Assembly (NCBI RefSeq): GCF_001969855.1
Contig: NZ_MRBL01000003.1
Coordinates: 124,001-188,000, forward strand
Direction: 5' to 3'
Length of the DNA: 64,000 nt
Source: Bacillus haynesii
GTDB taxonomy: Bacteria > Bacillota > Bacilli > Bacillales > Bacillaceae
The notes beneath the pieces are model-generated. The model made no database searches. It worked only from the letters and a program-made list of their open reading frames with translations, and was not told the DNA's origin. Every line of letters begins with the position of its first letter. Position 1 is the first letter of the stretch. Position numbers and translations under genes: made by a program. Below, piece after piece: positions 1 to 8,314 of this stretch.

Positions 1-55
1 AAGATTCCGCGACTGGTTTGAAGACAGACGGAAAGAGAAGGGGGAAGACAGATGA
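1..55 (+). CDS. lutB: LutB C-terminal fragment (lactate utilisation iron-sulfur protein)
   Basis: Only the last 17 codons are inside the window (frame starting at base 2), a charged tail ending in EKGEDR and TGA at 53-55. The stop overlaps the lutC start as ATGA, which shows translational coupling. The assignment rests on position: in Bacillus lutABC, the L-lactate oxidation complex, lutB directly precedes lutC. No domain of LutB itself is visible here. Confidence 0.7.
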   Translation, partial: RFRDWFEDRRKEKGEDR

Positions 56-774
56 CAAACGGAACAATCCAAAACAAAGACGGCTTTTTAAACCGGATTG
101 CGGAAAGACTCGGCCGCAACAGGCGCTCGGCAGGCGTCACCGTTCCCGATTATACCTACCAGCCGCAGCACCGGGTATATCAAGGCTATACACAGGATGA
201 GCTTGTCGGCGTCTTAAAGGACCACTGCCGGAACATTCATACGGAGCTGATTGAAACAGATGTCATCGGCTTGCATGATGCTTTGTATGAACAGGCATCG
301 CGATTTGGAGGCGGGCCTGTCATCATTCCGAAAGATGACCGTTTTAAAGAGTACGGGCTGTCAGGCCTGTTAACAGACAAGTGGCCGAATGAGGGGACAA
401 AAGTGTGGGAATGGAATGCAGCGGCCGGAGATGAAAATATCCAGCGGGCCGAACAGGCTAACATCGGCGTGACATTCAGCGAGATCACGCTTGCTGAATC
501 CGGAACGGTCGTCCTCTTCAGTTCAAAAGACAAAGGGCGTTCCGTCAGCTTGCTGCCGACGACATATATCGCGATCGTCCCGAAAAGCACCATCGTCCCG
601 CGGATGACACAGGCAAGCGCAATCATCAAACAAAAGGTTGCAGACGGCGGCGTCATCCCGTCCTGCATCAACTATGTCACTGGACCGAGCAATTCAGCCG
701 ACATCGAAATGGATCTTGTAGTCGGCGTCCACGGCCCGGTAAAAGCGGCTTATATTGTCGTGGCGGACCGGTAA
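52..774 (+). CDS. lutC: LutC, lactate utilisation protein C (LUD domain)
   Basis: A 240-residue LUD/DUF162 protein of the LutABC complex, which oxidises L-lactate to pyruvate in the cytoplasm. The C-terminal half carries the family's conserved blocks: GVTFSEITLAESGTVVL around residues 139-155, LLPTTYIAIVP around 168-177 and GPSNSADIE around 211-219. No metal-binding cysteine cluster is present, as expected for LutC; the Fe-S clusters sit in LutA and LutB. The ATG overlaps the lutB stop, with GGGGGAAG just upstream as ribosome-binding site. It is the last gene of its operon, followed by a strong terminator. Confidence 0.93.
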   Translation: MTNGTIQNKDGFLNRIAERLGRNRRSAGVTVPDYTYQPQHRVYQGYTQDELVGVLKDHCRNIHTELIETDVIGLHDALYEQASRFGGGPVIIPKDDRFKEYGLSGLLTDKWPNEGTKVWEWNAAAGDENIQRAEQANIGVTFSEITLAESGTVVLFSSKDKGRSVSLLPTTYIAIVPKSTIVPRMTQASAIIKQKVADGGVIPSCINYVTGPSNSADIEMDLVVGVHGPVKAAYIVVADR

Positions 775-786
775 CTAAACGATAAC

Positions 787-820
787 AAAAAGATTAGCCT
801 CGTGAGCTAATCTTTTTTAT
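787..820 (+). terminator. Rho-independent terminator of the lut operon
   Basis: Stem AAAGATTAGC / GCTAATCTTT with a short loop, followed by a T run, beginning 13 bases after the lutC stop. Confidence 0.9.
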
Positions 821-1107
821 TTGCGATATGACAATCCCGGCGCATACTGATTTAACGCATCGTGCCACTTTTTTTGCCGGTCATAAAATAGCTGTAACTC
901 GTTATATTGAAATGCCATTTTTATCGGATTGCCGGCTCTGCATATCCCATTTCTTCCGCTGGTTCCAGCCTCTTGCATCTCATTTATCATTCTCGGAAAC
1001 GCCCCTGAAAGAAAGAGTCTATTAAAATTTAAGGTAATGTTAAGGATAAGATTATTTCCCGATAATGTTCACTCACTATAATGGAGAATAGTGAAGGAGT
1101 GACTCGT
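821..1107. other. Intergenic region before the ABC-2 transporter genes
   Basis: About 290 bases with no convincing gene. Just before the ABC permease there is a TATAAT at 1077-1082, but no good -35 element 17 bases upstream, so a promoter here is only possible. No hairpin or repeat of note was seen. Confidence 0.4.
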
Positions 1108-1797
1108 ATGCGGGCAGTGTGTCTGAACGAATTTATCAGTCTTTTTAAAAGCATCAAGTCGATTATTGTCATTATTATTATGTTTTGGGTGAGCTATAAG
1201 ACCGCGGGATTGATCGAACAGGCGCCTGCGGACTTCGTGCGCGAATTGGATTTAGGAAGTGATGCAAACGCAATCGGAACGGCCGTTATCGTCTTTGCTC
1301 TCGGTTTCCTGTTTATCGCGGGGCTTTCCCATGACATGATCAACCGCGAAGTCCATACCCGGACGGTCCGATTTCTCGTGACGAAAACGTCGCGGATCAA
1401 GATCATTCTGGGAAAGTTTTTTGGCGTCTGGCTGTTTTGGTTTTTCTGCATGCTCGTTTCGTACACCTTGGTGATGATCGTCTCAAAAGAGTTTTTATGG
1501 ATGAGTTACGCAGACAGCATGGCTTTTCTTACAGCTGCAATCTCTTTGAACCTTTTATTTTCGATCATGATTTCAAGGCCCGCCATGTCCATGTTTTTTG
1601 GAATCGTGTTTGCACTCGTCTTTCCCGCGGTCAGTTTATGGGCTGTTTATTCAGAGAACGGCATGATCACCTGGTTTAAATATTTAACGCCGTACTATTA
1701 CTCCGTACTGGGCGGTTCTTTTATTTTCATCAACTTTGTCTACGCCGCCATCGTTCTGTCTGGTGCGATCGTTTTGTTTAAAAGGAGAGATTTATAA
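1108..1797 (+). CDS. ABC-2 type transporter permease
   Basis: A membrane protein of 229 residues with about six hydrophobic segments, the first two flanking a loop that contains the conserved HDMINREVHTRTVRFLVTK stretch, typical of ABC-2 permeases of the CcmA/NosY kind. I prefer the ATG at 1108, which has GAAGGAG eight bases upstream, to an in-frame ATG at 1081 that lacks a site. Its stop overlaps the start of the ATPase gene by one base, so the two form one exporter. The substrate cannot be read from sequence. Confidence 0.8.
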   Translation: MRAVCLNEFISLFKSIKSIIVIIIMFWVSYKTAGLIEQAPADFVRELDLGSDANAIGTAVIVFALGFLFIAGLSHDMINREVHTRTVRFLVTKTSRIKIILGKFFGVWLFWFFCMLVSYTLVMIVSKEFLWMSYADSMAFLTAAISLNLLFSIMISRPAMSMFFGIVFALVFPAVSLWAVYSENGMITWFKYLTPYYYSVLGGSFIFINFVYAAIVLSGAIVLFKRRDL

Positions 1798-2723
1798 TGA
1801 ATGTGGTGATCGAGGCAAAAGGGCTGATGAAAAGCTACGGTGCTAAAACCGTCGTCAACCATGTCGACCTTCAAGTTGAAAAAGGAGAGATTTACGGATT
1901 CCTCGGCCGCAATGGTGCGGGGAAATCTACGTTCATGAATATGATCACAGGCATTACCCAGCCGACAGCTGGCAGTTTTCTGCTGTTAAATGACGCTTCG
2001 ATTGAAAACGTCAAGCATCGCATCGGCGTTTTACCCGATTATTTGACCCTCTATGATTCAATGACAGCGGTCGGGCATTTGAAGTATTTTGCAAAGCTGA
2101 ACGGACAAGCCGTATCGACTGAGCGGTGCGAAGAAGTCTTAGAGAGAGTAGGGTTCACTGAGCATACTGAAAAAAAAGCGGGCGCGTATTCATTCGGTAT
2201 GAAAAAAAAGCTCGGCATCGCCCAGGCGATCATCCATGATCCCGAGCTCATTTTTTTGGATGAACCGACATCAGGTGTTGATGCCGAATCGGCCCTGCAC
2301 ATTCAAAAGCTGATCATAGATTTACAAAAAGAAGGTAAGACGGTATTTATGACGTCACACAACCTGCATGAAATTGAGAAAATCTGTACCCGAATCGCGA
2401 TTATGAAAAACGGCCACATTTTAATGGAAGGCACGCTCGATGAATTAAGAAGGCATTTCATGTCAAACATAAGCGTTCGCATCCGCCATTCGAATATTCC
2501 CGAGCAGCATTTCGGCTTGATCGACAGTTTTCTTGAATCAGCTGGTGAAAACGTTCAATTTAAGCACCATGAGATTTCGATCAGCGTCAATTCGGAAGAA
2601 AAAATTCCCGCCATCGTCAGAGTATTAACGAACTGCAAGGTGGGAATCTACAGAATCCACGTCGATGAACCGTCGCTTGAAGACATCTTTATGGACAGCT
2701 CAGAGGAACGCGTTGTTTCTTGA
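1797..2723 (+). CDS. ABC transporter ATP-binding protein
   Basis: The 308-residue ATPase partner of the preceding permease. Walker A GRNGAGKST lies at residues 37-45, Walker B and the catalytic Glu are in the LIFLDEPTSG block near residue 155, and the switch histidine is in TSHNLHEIE. The signature loop reads YSFGMKKK instead of LSGGQ, a variation common in this subfamily. The C-terminal 90 residues form the DUF4162-like tail found in drug or lipid exporters. Role in export is inferred from family; substrate unknown. Confidence 0.88.
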   Translation: MNVVIEAKGLMKSYGAKTVVNHVDLQVEKGEIYGFLGRNGAGKSTFMNMITGITQPTAGSFLLLNDASIENVKHRIGVLPDYLTLYDSMTAVGHLKYFAKLNGQAVSTERCEEVLERVGFTEHTEKKAGAYSFGMKKKLGIAQAIIHDPELIFLDEPTSGVDAESALHIQKLIIDLQKEGKTVFMTSHNLHEIEKICTRIAIMKNGHILMEGTLDELRRHFMSNISVRIRHSNIPEQHFGLIDSFLESAGENVQFKHHEISISVNSEEKIPAIVRVLTNCKVGIYRIHVDEPSLEDIFMDSSEERVVS

Positions 2724-2845
2724 CACCATGGCAAAATAATATTTCAGAAAGACTTTGATTGGCATGTTCCGGGATTGTTTCCGGCTTCATGCCTTTATAC
2801 TGGCTGACGCGAATGGCGTCAGTGGCTAGATCCATTTATGAGAAC

Positions 2846-2876
2846 AAAAAAACGCCTTTGAATAAAGGCGTTTTTC
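2846..2876. terminator. Bidirectional terminator between convergent genes
   Basis: AAAAAAACGCCTTT / AAAGGCGTTTTT with a four-base loop; T runs on both strands, serving the ABC operon (+) and the secreted-protein gene (-). Confidence 0.88.
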
Positions 2877-2894
2877 ATAAGAGGCGCTCGGTTT

Positions 2895-3368
2895 CTAGTA
2901 TCTCCACAAAATCGACATGTCGCCGGTCGTTTTTTCATCAATGACATTTCCGTCTTGGTCCATCTTGACGAAATACCTGCCTCCGTTTGTTACGTTTTTA
3001 TACTCGGTTTCCGATGTACCGTCATCGTTTTGTGTGAATTCAAATTGAACATCAGCGATGAGTGTGCCGCTGTTGAGGTCGACATAGTAGGAATGGAAGC
3101 TGACATGGCTCCAGTCATCTTTTTGGGCAGGGATGTCTGATATGACGCCGATTTTTTCAGCAGGATCATTGACAATCACACCGTAATCCTTCTGCAAATT
3201 GCCGGTTTCGATATCAGCATCGTTTAAAATCTCTTTCATCTGGCTAAATTCAGCATCTGTAGGTGTTGTATATCTGTCTTCAGGAATGTCTTTCGCAAAG
3301 CTTACGGACGATGAACCAAAGACGAGCGTTAATACGGACAAGATCACCATAAACGAAAGTTTTTTCAT
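2895..3368 (-). CDS. Putative secreted protein, unknown function
   Basis: 157 residues. The N-terminus is a classical signal peptide: MKK, a hydrophobic core to about residue 19, then SSVSFAKD with likely cleavage after the alanine at about 25. The mature part is acidic and contains a Tyr-rich beta-like stretch (HSYYVDLNSGTLIADVQFEF) resembling small secreted Bacillus proteins, but I do not recognise a named family. The start has AAAGGAGGAAGAG upstream, a very strong ribosome-binding site. Monocistronic, with its own terminator. Confidence 0.75.
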   Translation of the reverse strand: MKKLSFMVILSVLTLVFGSSSVSFAKDIPEDRYTTPTDAEFSQMKEILNDADIETGNLQKDYGVIVNDPAEKIGVISDIPAQKDDWSHVSFHSYYVDLNSGTLIADVQFEFTQNDDGTSETEYKNVTNGGRYFVKMDQDGNVIDEKTTGDMSILWRY

Positions 3369-3631
3369 GTTCTCTTCCTCCTTTAGCTGATGTTATGATT
3401 CGGTTCACACTCTATCATTGTTAAAATATTTTGTAAAGTTTGAATAATATTTCAATTTAACTATTTTTTTCGGGGGAGATCCGCCGATTTTTACATTTTT
3501 CCTCTTTTGGATCATGCTCCATCATCATGAAAGTTGTGTATATCTTCCCTTGCATTTCCCAATAGAAAAGGCGATTTTCCTTGAAAAAAGAGAAAAATTT
3601 TAATTTTTATTTTTTGGCATCGGATTTGATG
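3369..3631. other. AT-rich intergenic spacer
   Basis: Divergent spacer between the secreted-protein gene and the T-box promoter. Very AT-rich; no gene or strong hairpin seen. It must hold the promoter of the minus-strand gene, which I could not pin down. Confidence 0.4.
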
Positions 3632-3660
3632 TTGACAAAGTCAAGATCGGCACGTATATT
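3632..3660 (+). promoter_or_regulatory. SigA-type promoter of the T-box leader
   Basis: TTGACA at 3632-3637, 17-base spacer, TATATT at 3655-3660. Transcription would start about 3667 and run through the T-box. Confidence 0.85.
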
Positions 3661-3665
3661 ATATG

Positions 3666-3980
3666 AATATATTTCAGGCAGAAGAAAACACAATGAACGG
3701 GAGCAGTAAAAGATCGACATTGGCAAAGAGAGCTGCGGGGAGGTGTGACGCAGACCAATGAATCTTTGAACTCGCCCGGGAGTGGACTGGCTAAAGGACG
3801 GACATCAATTCCTGAGGACATTACGATTAACCTTCGTTAACGGGTTTGCACAGCATGGCTGTGCTTCGCAAAGCAGGATTCTTGGCATAGAATCAAAAAG
3901 AGTGGTACCGCGGTAAGCTTCAAAGCTCATCGTCTCTTTATCTTCAAATCGAAGAGGGAGACGGTGAGCTTTTTTATTTT
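3666..3980 (+). promoter_or_regulatory. Leucine-specific T-box leader of yvbW
   Basis: A tRNA-sensing attenuator. The T-box itself, AGAGTGGTACCGCGG, is at 3899-3913. The specifier loop has the loop-E pair AGTA (3705-3708) opposite GAA (3768-3770), closed by AAAGAT/ATCTTT, and the codon directly after GAA is CTC (3771-3773), i.e. leucine. The terminator is a long hairpin between about 3923 and 3970 (AAGCTCATCGTCTC.../...GAGACGGTGAGCTT) followed by T6. Uncharged tRNA-Leu would favour the antiterminator and permease expression. Confidence 0.92.
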
Positions 3981-4000
3981 AATAGAGGAAGTGAACATAG

Positions 4001-5353
4001 ATGGAGAAAGACATGCAGAAGCTCGAGCGCACGATGACATCGCGGCATATTATGATGATGGCATTGGGCGGAGCAATTGGAGCAGGGTTATTTAAAGGAA
4101 GCAGCAAAGCGATCGATTTGGCGGGGCCTTCGGTCATGATCGCCTATTTGATCGGCGGCGTAATTTTGCTGTTTATCATGCAGGGGCTCGCTGAGATGGC
4201 TGTCCGAAACAGTGAAGCCAGAACATTCAGAGATCTGGTGCAATCAATATTAGGGCCATATGCCGCTTATTTTTTAGACTGGATATACTGGAAAATGTGG
4301 GTTCTCAATATTGCGGCAGAGGCTGTTGTCGCCGCGATATTTTTGCAATATTGGCTGCCGGGGCTGCCGATCTGGGTGCTGGCGCTGTTCGTTTCACTCG
4401 TCATTACGAGCGTGAATTTGCTTTCTGTCAAAAGCTTTGCCGAGACCGAATACTGGCTTGCTCTACTTAAAATCACAGTGATTGTCGTCTTTATTATATC
4501 CGGATTTATCTTATTATTTTTCTCTTTTGGACAACATTCAGCTGTCGGTTTTACTCATTTGACAGACCATGGCGGCTTCTTCCCGAATGGCGCCGGAGGG
4601 CTGATTACAGCCATGCTTGTTGTGATCTATTCCTACGGCGGAACCGAAATTATCGGGGTGACCCTGGCGGAAACCAAAAACCCTGAGAAGGTCGTGCCTA
4701 AAGCCGTGCGTGGAACGTTGACACGAATTATTGCTTTTTATCTTCTGCCGTTTTTCGTGATCGTCAGCTTGATCCCATGGAATCAAGTCAACGGAGTGTC
4801 GGAGAGTCCTTTTGTCATGGTCTTTAAGATGATCGGCATTCCCGGAGCGGATCATTTGATGAATGCGGTCATTTTACTCGCGGTCATTTCTTCTATGAAC
4901 TCAGGGCTTTACGGCGCCTCTCGGATTTTGTATACACAGGCGTCAGACGGAAGAATGCCGAAAATCTTTTCGAGACTTTCCGTGAGAAAGGTGCCGGTTT
5001 ATTCGATTCTATTATGTACTTCTTTCTTATACTTGGGCGTATTATTTTCACTGTTTGCCGGCAGCCAAACGTTTGAATATTTGATGGGATCTCTCGGCTA
5101 TACCGTCCTTGCGATCTGGATGCTGATTGCCGCCGCCCATTTAAAATCGAGGAAACGGAATCAAACAGCGGGGAACGGCTACTATGTCAAATGGTTCCCT
5201 TATACCACTTGGGTGGCAATCATTTCGCTGACAGCGATACTGATCGGTGTCATCCTGACCACGTCGATTGTCATTACATTGGTGACGGCGGGAATCTATT
5301 TGCTCATTAGCGCTGCTTATTTCTTTAAAGGAAGGAACCAGACAGCCAGCTAA
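4001..5353 (+). CDS. yvbW: Amino acid permease (APC family), likely leucine
   Basis: 450 residues with about 12 membrane segments and the APC-family N-terminal motif GGAIGAGLFKGSS near residues 24-36; the mid-protein YSYGGTEIIGVTLAETKNPEKVVPKA block is also diagnostic. It is a cytoplasmic-membrane amino acid:proton symporter by family. The leucine T-box directly upstream points to leucine or related branched-chain amino acids as cargo, an inference from regulation. The place next to yvbT matches B. subtilis yvbW. AGAGGAAGTG lies upstream of the ATG; a second ATG follows four codons later. Confidence 0.87.
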   Translation: MEKDMQKLERTMTSRHIMMMALGGAIGAGLFKGSSKAIDLAGPSVMIAYLIGGVILLFIMQGLAEMAVRNSEARTFRDLVQSILGPYAAYFLDWIYWKMWVLNIAAEAVVAAIFLQYWLPGLPIWVLALFVSLVITSVNLLSVKSFAETEYWLALLKITVIVVFIISGFILLFFSFGQHSAVGFTHLTDHGGFFPNGAGGLITAMLVVIYSYGGTEIIGVTLAETKNPEKVVPKAVRGTLTRIIAFYLLPFFVIVSLIPWNQVNGVSESPFVMVFKMIGIPGADHLMNAVILLAVISSMNSGLYGASRILYTQASDGRMPKIFSRLSVRKVPVYSILLCTSFLYLGVLFSLFAGSQTFEYLMGSLGYTVLAIWMLIAAAHLKSRKRNQTAGNGYYVKWFPYTTWVAIISLTAILIGVILTTSIVITLVTAGIYLLISAAYFFKGRNQTAS

Positions 5354-5366
5354 ACGGCCGCTTCTT

Positions 5367-5405
5367 AAAAAAAGGGCTTGCCTCCGCAGGGAGGCAAGCT
5401 TTTTA
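5367..5405 (+). terminator. Terminator of yvbW
   Basis: GGCTTGCCTCC / GGGAGGCAAGC stem with a three-base loop and a T5 tail. Confidence 0.9.
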
Positions 5406-5408
5406 TAC

Positions 5409-5434
5409 ATTAGTTCGATTTTTTTCGAACTAAT
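5409..5434. repeat. Perfect inverted repeat upstream of yvbT
   Basis: Arms ATTAGTTCGA (5409-5418) and TCGAACTAAT (5425-5434) around six T. It lies about 75 bases before yvbT and directly after the yvbW terminator. It may be an operator of a winged-helix regulator; not a terminator, as no T run follows. Confidence 0.5.
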
Positions 5435-5508
5435 TTCTTTTATTCACCGGGACGGTTATGTTATCGTCTAATTACATGACCACTACACTTCAGGAAGAAG
5501 GAAAGACA

Positions 5509-6516
5509 ATGTCAGAACAGCATTTCAAAAATACGAAGTATTCCGTATTAAATCTGTCTCCTATCGTACAAGGCGGAAGTGCGGGACAATCTTTTAAACA
5601 ATCTATGGATTTGGCGCAGCATGCCGAAAAATGGGGATACCACAGGTTCTGGCTGGCTGAACACCATAATATCGAAGGTGTAGCAAGCTCGGCCACCTCT
5701 GTTTTGATCGGCTATATCGCCGGGGGCACTAAGAAGATGCGCATCGGTTCGGGAGGGATTATGCTGCCGAACCATTCCCCGCTCGTCATCGCCGAACAGT
5801 TCGGAACGCTTGAATCCCTTTATCCCGGCAGAATTGATTTAGGACTGGGGCGCGCTCCGGGTACGGATCAATTAACCGCCCGCGCATTAAGAAGAAACAT
5901 AAGCAGCGGGGAGGATTTCCCCGAGCAGCTTGAAGAACTCCGGCAGTATTTTAAGCCGTCCGGCAATGTAAGGAATCACGTGCGCGCCATACCGGGTGAA
6001 GGGCTTGATGTGCCGATTTGGCTTCTCGGTTCAAGCGGATTCAGCGCCCGGCTTGCCGGGGAACTCGGTTTGCCGTTTGCATTTGCGGCTCATTTTTCGC
6101 CTGCCAATACGCTGCCTGCCTTGGAGCTGTACCGGAGTTCGTTTAAGCCCGGCGTCTTGGAGGAGCCTTACGCGATGGTCGGGGTGACCGTGATCGCAGC
6201 CGATACGGACGCGAAAGCACAGCGCCTTGCAACGTCGCACTATCAGAAGTTTTTGGACCTTGTCCGCGGCGCCCCGACACAGCTTAAGCCGCCTGTAGAT
6301 GACATGGATCAGATTTGGACGCCGCGTGAAAAAGCGATGGTGAATGAGCAGCTTAGCTCAACGATCATCGGCGGGCCGGACAGTATGAAAGAAAAGCTTG
6401 AAGAATTCATCCGGACGACTCAGGCGAACGAGATCATGATCAATTCAGAAACATTTGACCATGCTGACAGACTTCGCTCGTTCGAAATCATTGCAGATGT
6501 ATGGAAAAACGGATAA
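5509..6516 (+). CDS. yvbT: Luciferase-like flavin monooxygenase (YvbT family)
   Basis: 335 residues of the bacterial luciferase-like (LLM) family with MsnO8-type features: [18 protein letters not shown] at the start, RFWLAEHHN near residue 50, [23 protein letters not shown] near 85 and [10 protein letters not shown] near 117, the flavin-binding face. These enzymes use reduced flavin to oxygenate organic substrates in the cytosol; the substrate is unknown. The ATG at 5509 follows GAAGGAAAG; an upstream in-frame ATG at 5458 has no clear site. Single gene with its own terminator. Confidence 0.87.
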   Translation: MSEQHFKNTKYSVLNLSPIVQGGSAGQSFKQSMDLAQHAEKWGYHRFWLAEHHNIEGVASSATSVLIGYIAGGTKKMRIGSGGIMLPNHSPLVIAEQFGTLESLYPGRIDLGLGRAPGTDQLTARALRRNISSGEDFPEQLEELRQYFKPSGNVRNHVRAIPGEGLDVPIWLLGSSGFSARLAGELGLPFAFAAHFSPANTLPALELYRSSFKPGVLEEPYAMVGVTVIAADTDAKAQRLATSHYQKFLDLVRGAPTQLKPPVDDMDQIWTPREKAMVNEQLSSTIIGGPDSMKEKLEEFIRTTQANEIMINSETFDHADRLRSFEIIADVWKNG

Positions 6517-6521
6517 ACGCA

Positions 6522-6563
6522 AAAAAGCAGCGGAACAGAAAAAACCTGTCCGCTGCTTTTTTA
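6522..6563 (+). terminator. Terminator of yvbT
   Basis: AAAAAAGCAGCGGA / TCCGCTGCTTTTTT stem with a 14-base loop. Confidence 0.92.
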
Positions 6564-6703
6564 TTGGTGAATATGTATTTTAGCAATATATTTATTTTTG
6601 AAAATAGACACAATATAATACAGTAAAATATTTACAGAAAATACAACTATAAAGATCTATAATGATACGTATTAGTTTAGGTTTGATTTTAAAAATCTCT
6701 TAA

Positions 6704-6744
6704 CATGTACGTATGGAAAATCGCCACAATAAAAGCGCTTCAAA
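6704..6744 (+). promoter_or_regulatory. Residual araE control region: AraR-like and cre-like sites
   Basis: ATGTACGTAT at 6705-6714 resembles the TGTACGTACA core of AraR operators. ATAAAAGCGCTTCAAA at 6729-6744 resembles a catabolite-responsive element with two mismatches. Both sit just before the araE remnant, where B. subtilis araE has such sites. Neither match is perfect. Confidence 0.45.
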
Positions 6745-6758
6745 ACATAATCAGAAGG

Positions 6759-6951
6759 ATTGACAAAAATCCGGCTCAGCTAGAAACAAATGTACCAGCT
6801 GCAAGAGGTCATTCAATGGGATTCGTGCTATTGATTTCGTGCGCGGCAGGACTTGGCGGCTTGCTGTACGGATACGACACGGCAGTCATTTCCGTGTCAT
6901 GAAACAAAGAATAAAACACTGGAAGAAATCGAACAGCTTTGGGTGAAATGA
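6759..6951 (+). pseudogene. araE: araE remnant with internal deletion (arabinose permease)
   Basis: Bases from 6762 encode KNPAQLETNVPAARGHSMGF and then LISCAAGLGGLLYGYDTAVIS, the N-terminus and first membrane segment of the AraE sugar:proton symporter. At about 6897-6901 this jumps straight to ETKNKTLEEIEQLWVK and stop, the AraE C-terminus, in a different reading frame. About 400 residues with the other eleven membrane segments are missing, so no transporter can be made. A hairpin follows at 6961-6997. The expected start codon is also absent: the codon before the homology reads ATT-GAC. araR, which flanks araE in B. subtilis, is not in the window. Confidence 0.88.
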
Positions 6952-6960
6952 AAACACTTT

Positions 6961-6997
6961 AAAACCAAAAGTCTTTTTGAGAAAAGGGGTTTTTTTC
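6961..6997 (+). terminator. Probable terminator of the former araE
   Basis: AAAACCAAAAGTC...TTTTTTT: imperfect AACC/GGTT-type stem (AAAACC / GGGGTTTT) followed by T7. Confidence 0.5.
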
Positions 6998-7069
6998 ATT
7001 GGAGGCACGTTTTTATAAAATATGTATAATATAGAAATCATCAGGGACAATAATTACAACAGAAGTGTG

Positions 7070-7087
7070 AACATTCGCGCGAATGTT
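7070..7087. repeat. Perfect 18-bp palindrome upstream of the cggR promoter
   Basis: AACATTCGCGCGAATGTT reads the same on both strands. It ends 23 bases before the -35 element of the cggR-gapA promoter. No T run follows, so an operator is more likely than a terminator. Confidence 0.6.
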
Positions 7088-7110
7088 GTCGATGAATTGA
7101 TTCTTAACAG

Positions 7111-7139
7111 TTGAATAAACATTTTAACCCTGTTACAAT
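7111..7139 (+). promoter_or_regulatory. Promoter of the cggR-gapA glycolytic operon
   Basis: TTGAAT at 7111-7116, 17-base spacer, TACAAT at 7134-7139. It is followed by the CggR operator. Confidence 0.85.
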
Positions 7140-7176
7140 AATGAATGTAAGCAGGAGCAATTTTTTTTGGCTGAGG

Positions 7177-7215
7177 TGGGACGTTTTCAGTCACTGCGGG
7201 ACATTATTTGTCCAG
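7177..7215 (+). promoter_or_regulatory. CggR operator
   Basis: Two half-repeats: TGGGACGTTTTCAGTC followed by CGGGACATTATTTGTCC, with the GGGAC...GTC pattern of the B. subtilis CggR operator. It lies downstream of the promoter, so bound CggR blocks elongation; fructose-1,6-bisphosphate relieves this in the known system. Confidence 0.85.
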
Positions 7216-7240
7216 GACGAGATGAAAGGAACGTTTTGTC

Positions 7241-8281
7241 ATGAATCAACTAATACAGGCTCAAAAAAAATTATTGCCGGATCTTCTCGATGTCATGCAG
7301 AAAAGGTACAAAATTTTGCAGTACATAAGGCTGACTGAACCGATCGGCAGAAGAAGCCTTGCCGCCAGCCTCGGCATCAGCGAGCGGATTTTAAGGGCGG
7401 AGGTTCAGTTTTTAAAAGAACAAAATCTACTAGAGATTAAAACAACCGGCATGATATTGACACTTGAAGGATCCAACCTGCTGAAAGTTCTCGAAGATAC
7501 GATGAAGGACGTTTTAGGTTTAACCCATTTGGAAAATACATTAAAAGAGAGGTTAAACCTCGACGAAGTCATCATTGTATCGGGAGACAGCGACCAGTCC
7601 CCATGGGTCAAAAAAGAGATGGGGAGAGCGGCCGTCGCATGCATGAAAAACAGGTTTACGGGGGAAAATATCGTCGCCGTAACCGGAGGTACGACACTTG
7701 AGGCCGTGGCAGAAATGATGACGCCTGACTCGAAAAACCGCAAGCTGCTTTTTGTTCCGGCAAGAGGCGGACTCGGCGAAAACGTCAGGAATCAGGCCAA
7801 TACGATTTGCGCCCATATGGCCGAGAAAGCTTCCGGTACATACAGACTGTTATTTGTGCCGGGTCAGCTGAGCAAAGAGGCATATTCTTCTATCATTGAG
7901 GAACCTTCTATTAAAGAAGTGCTTCAGACGATTCAATCATCCAGTATGGTGATTCATGGAATCGGGGATGCTAAAACAATGGCAGAACGACGAAATACAC
8001 CAAAGGAAGATTTGAAAAAAATAGAAGAAAATGAGGCAGTTGCAGAAGCGTTCGGCTACTATTTCGACCGCCACGGGGAAGTCATTCACAAAGTGCACAG
8101 CGTAGGCATCCAGCTCGAAGATCTCGATTCGATCCCGAACATTATTGCGGTGGCGGGAGGCTCGTCAAAAGCGGACGCCATAGAGGCGTACTTCAAAAAG
8201 CCGCGCAACACGGTTTTGATCACTGATGAAGGAGCCGCGAAACAGTTATTAAGGGAAGCTTCTTCCCTCAATATAAATTAA
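7241..8281 (+). CDS. cggR: CggR, central glycolytic genes repressor
   Basis: 346-residue SorC/DeoR-type repressor; B. subtilis CggR has 340. The N-terminal winged helix-turn-helix (about residues 25-85, GRRSLAASLGISERILRAEVQFL) binds the operator just upstream. The C-terminal sugar-binding domain starts near residue 90 and includes AVTGGTTLEAVAEMM and FVPARGGLGE, which contact fructose-1,6-bisphosphate. It is the first gene of the glycolytic operon and represses it when glycolytic flux is low. GAAAGGAA precedes the ATG. Confidence 0.97.
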   Translation: MNQLIQAQKKLLPDLLDVMQKRYKILQYIRLTEPIGRRSLAASLGISERILRAEVQFLKEQNLLEIKTTGMILTLEGSNLLKVLEDTMKDVLGLTHLENTLKERLNLDEVIIVSGDSDQSPWVKKEMGRAAVACMKNRFTGENIVAVTGGTTLEAVAEMMTPDSKNRKLLFVPARGGLGENVRNQANTICAHMAEKASGTYRLLFVPGQLSKEAYSSIIEEPSIKEVLQTIQSSSMVIHGIGDAKTMAERRNTPKEDLKKIEENEAVAEAFGYYFDRHGEVIHKVHSVGIQLEDLDSIPNIIAVAGGSSKADAIEAYFKKPRNTVLITDEGAAKQLLREASSLNIN

Positions 8282-8314
8282 ATATCTCTTATTTACTTAA
8301 AGGAGGAAATCATC

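Noticed and set aside
237..671. Long minus-strand frame opposite lutC
   Set aside because: Shadow of lutC: no ribosome-binding site, no recognisable domain, and the plus strand encodes a conserved protein.
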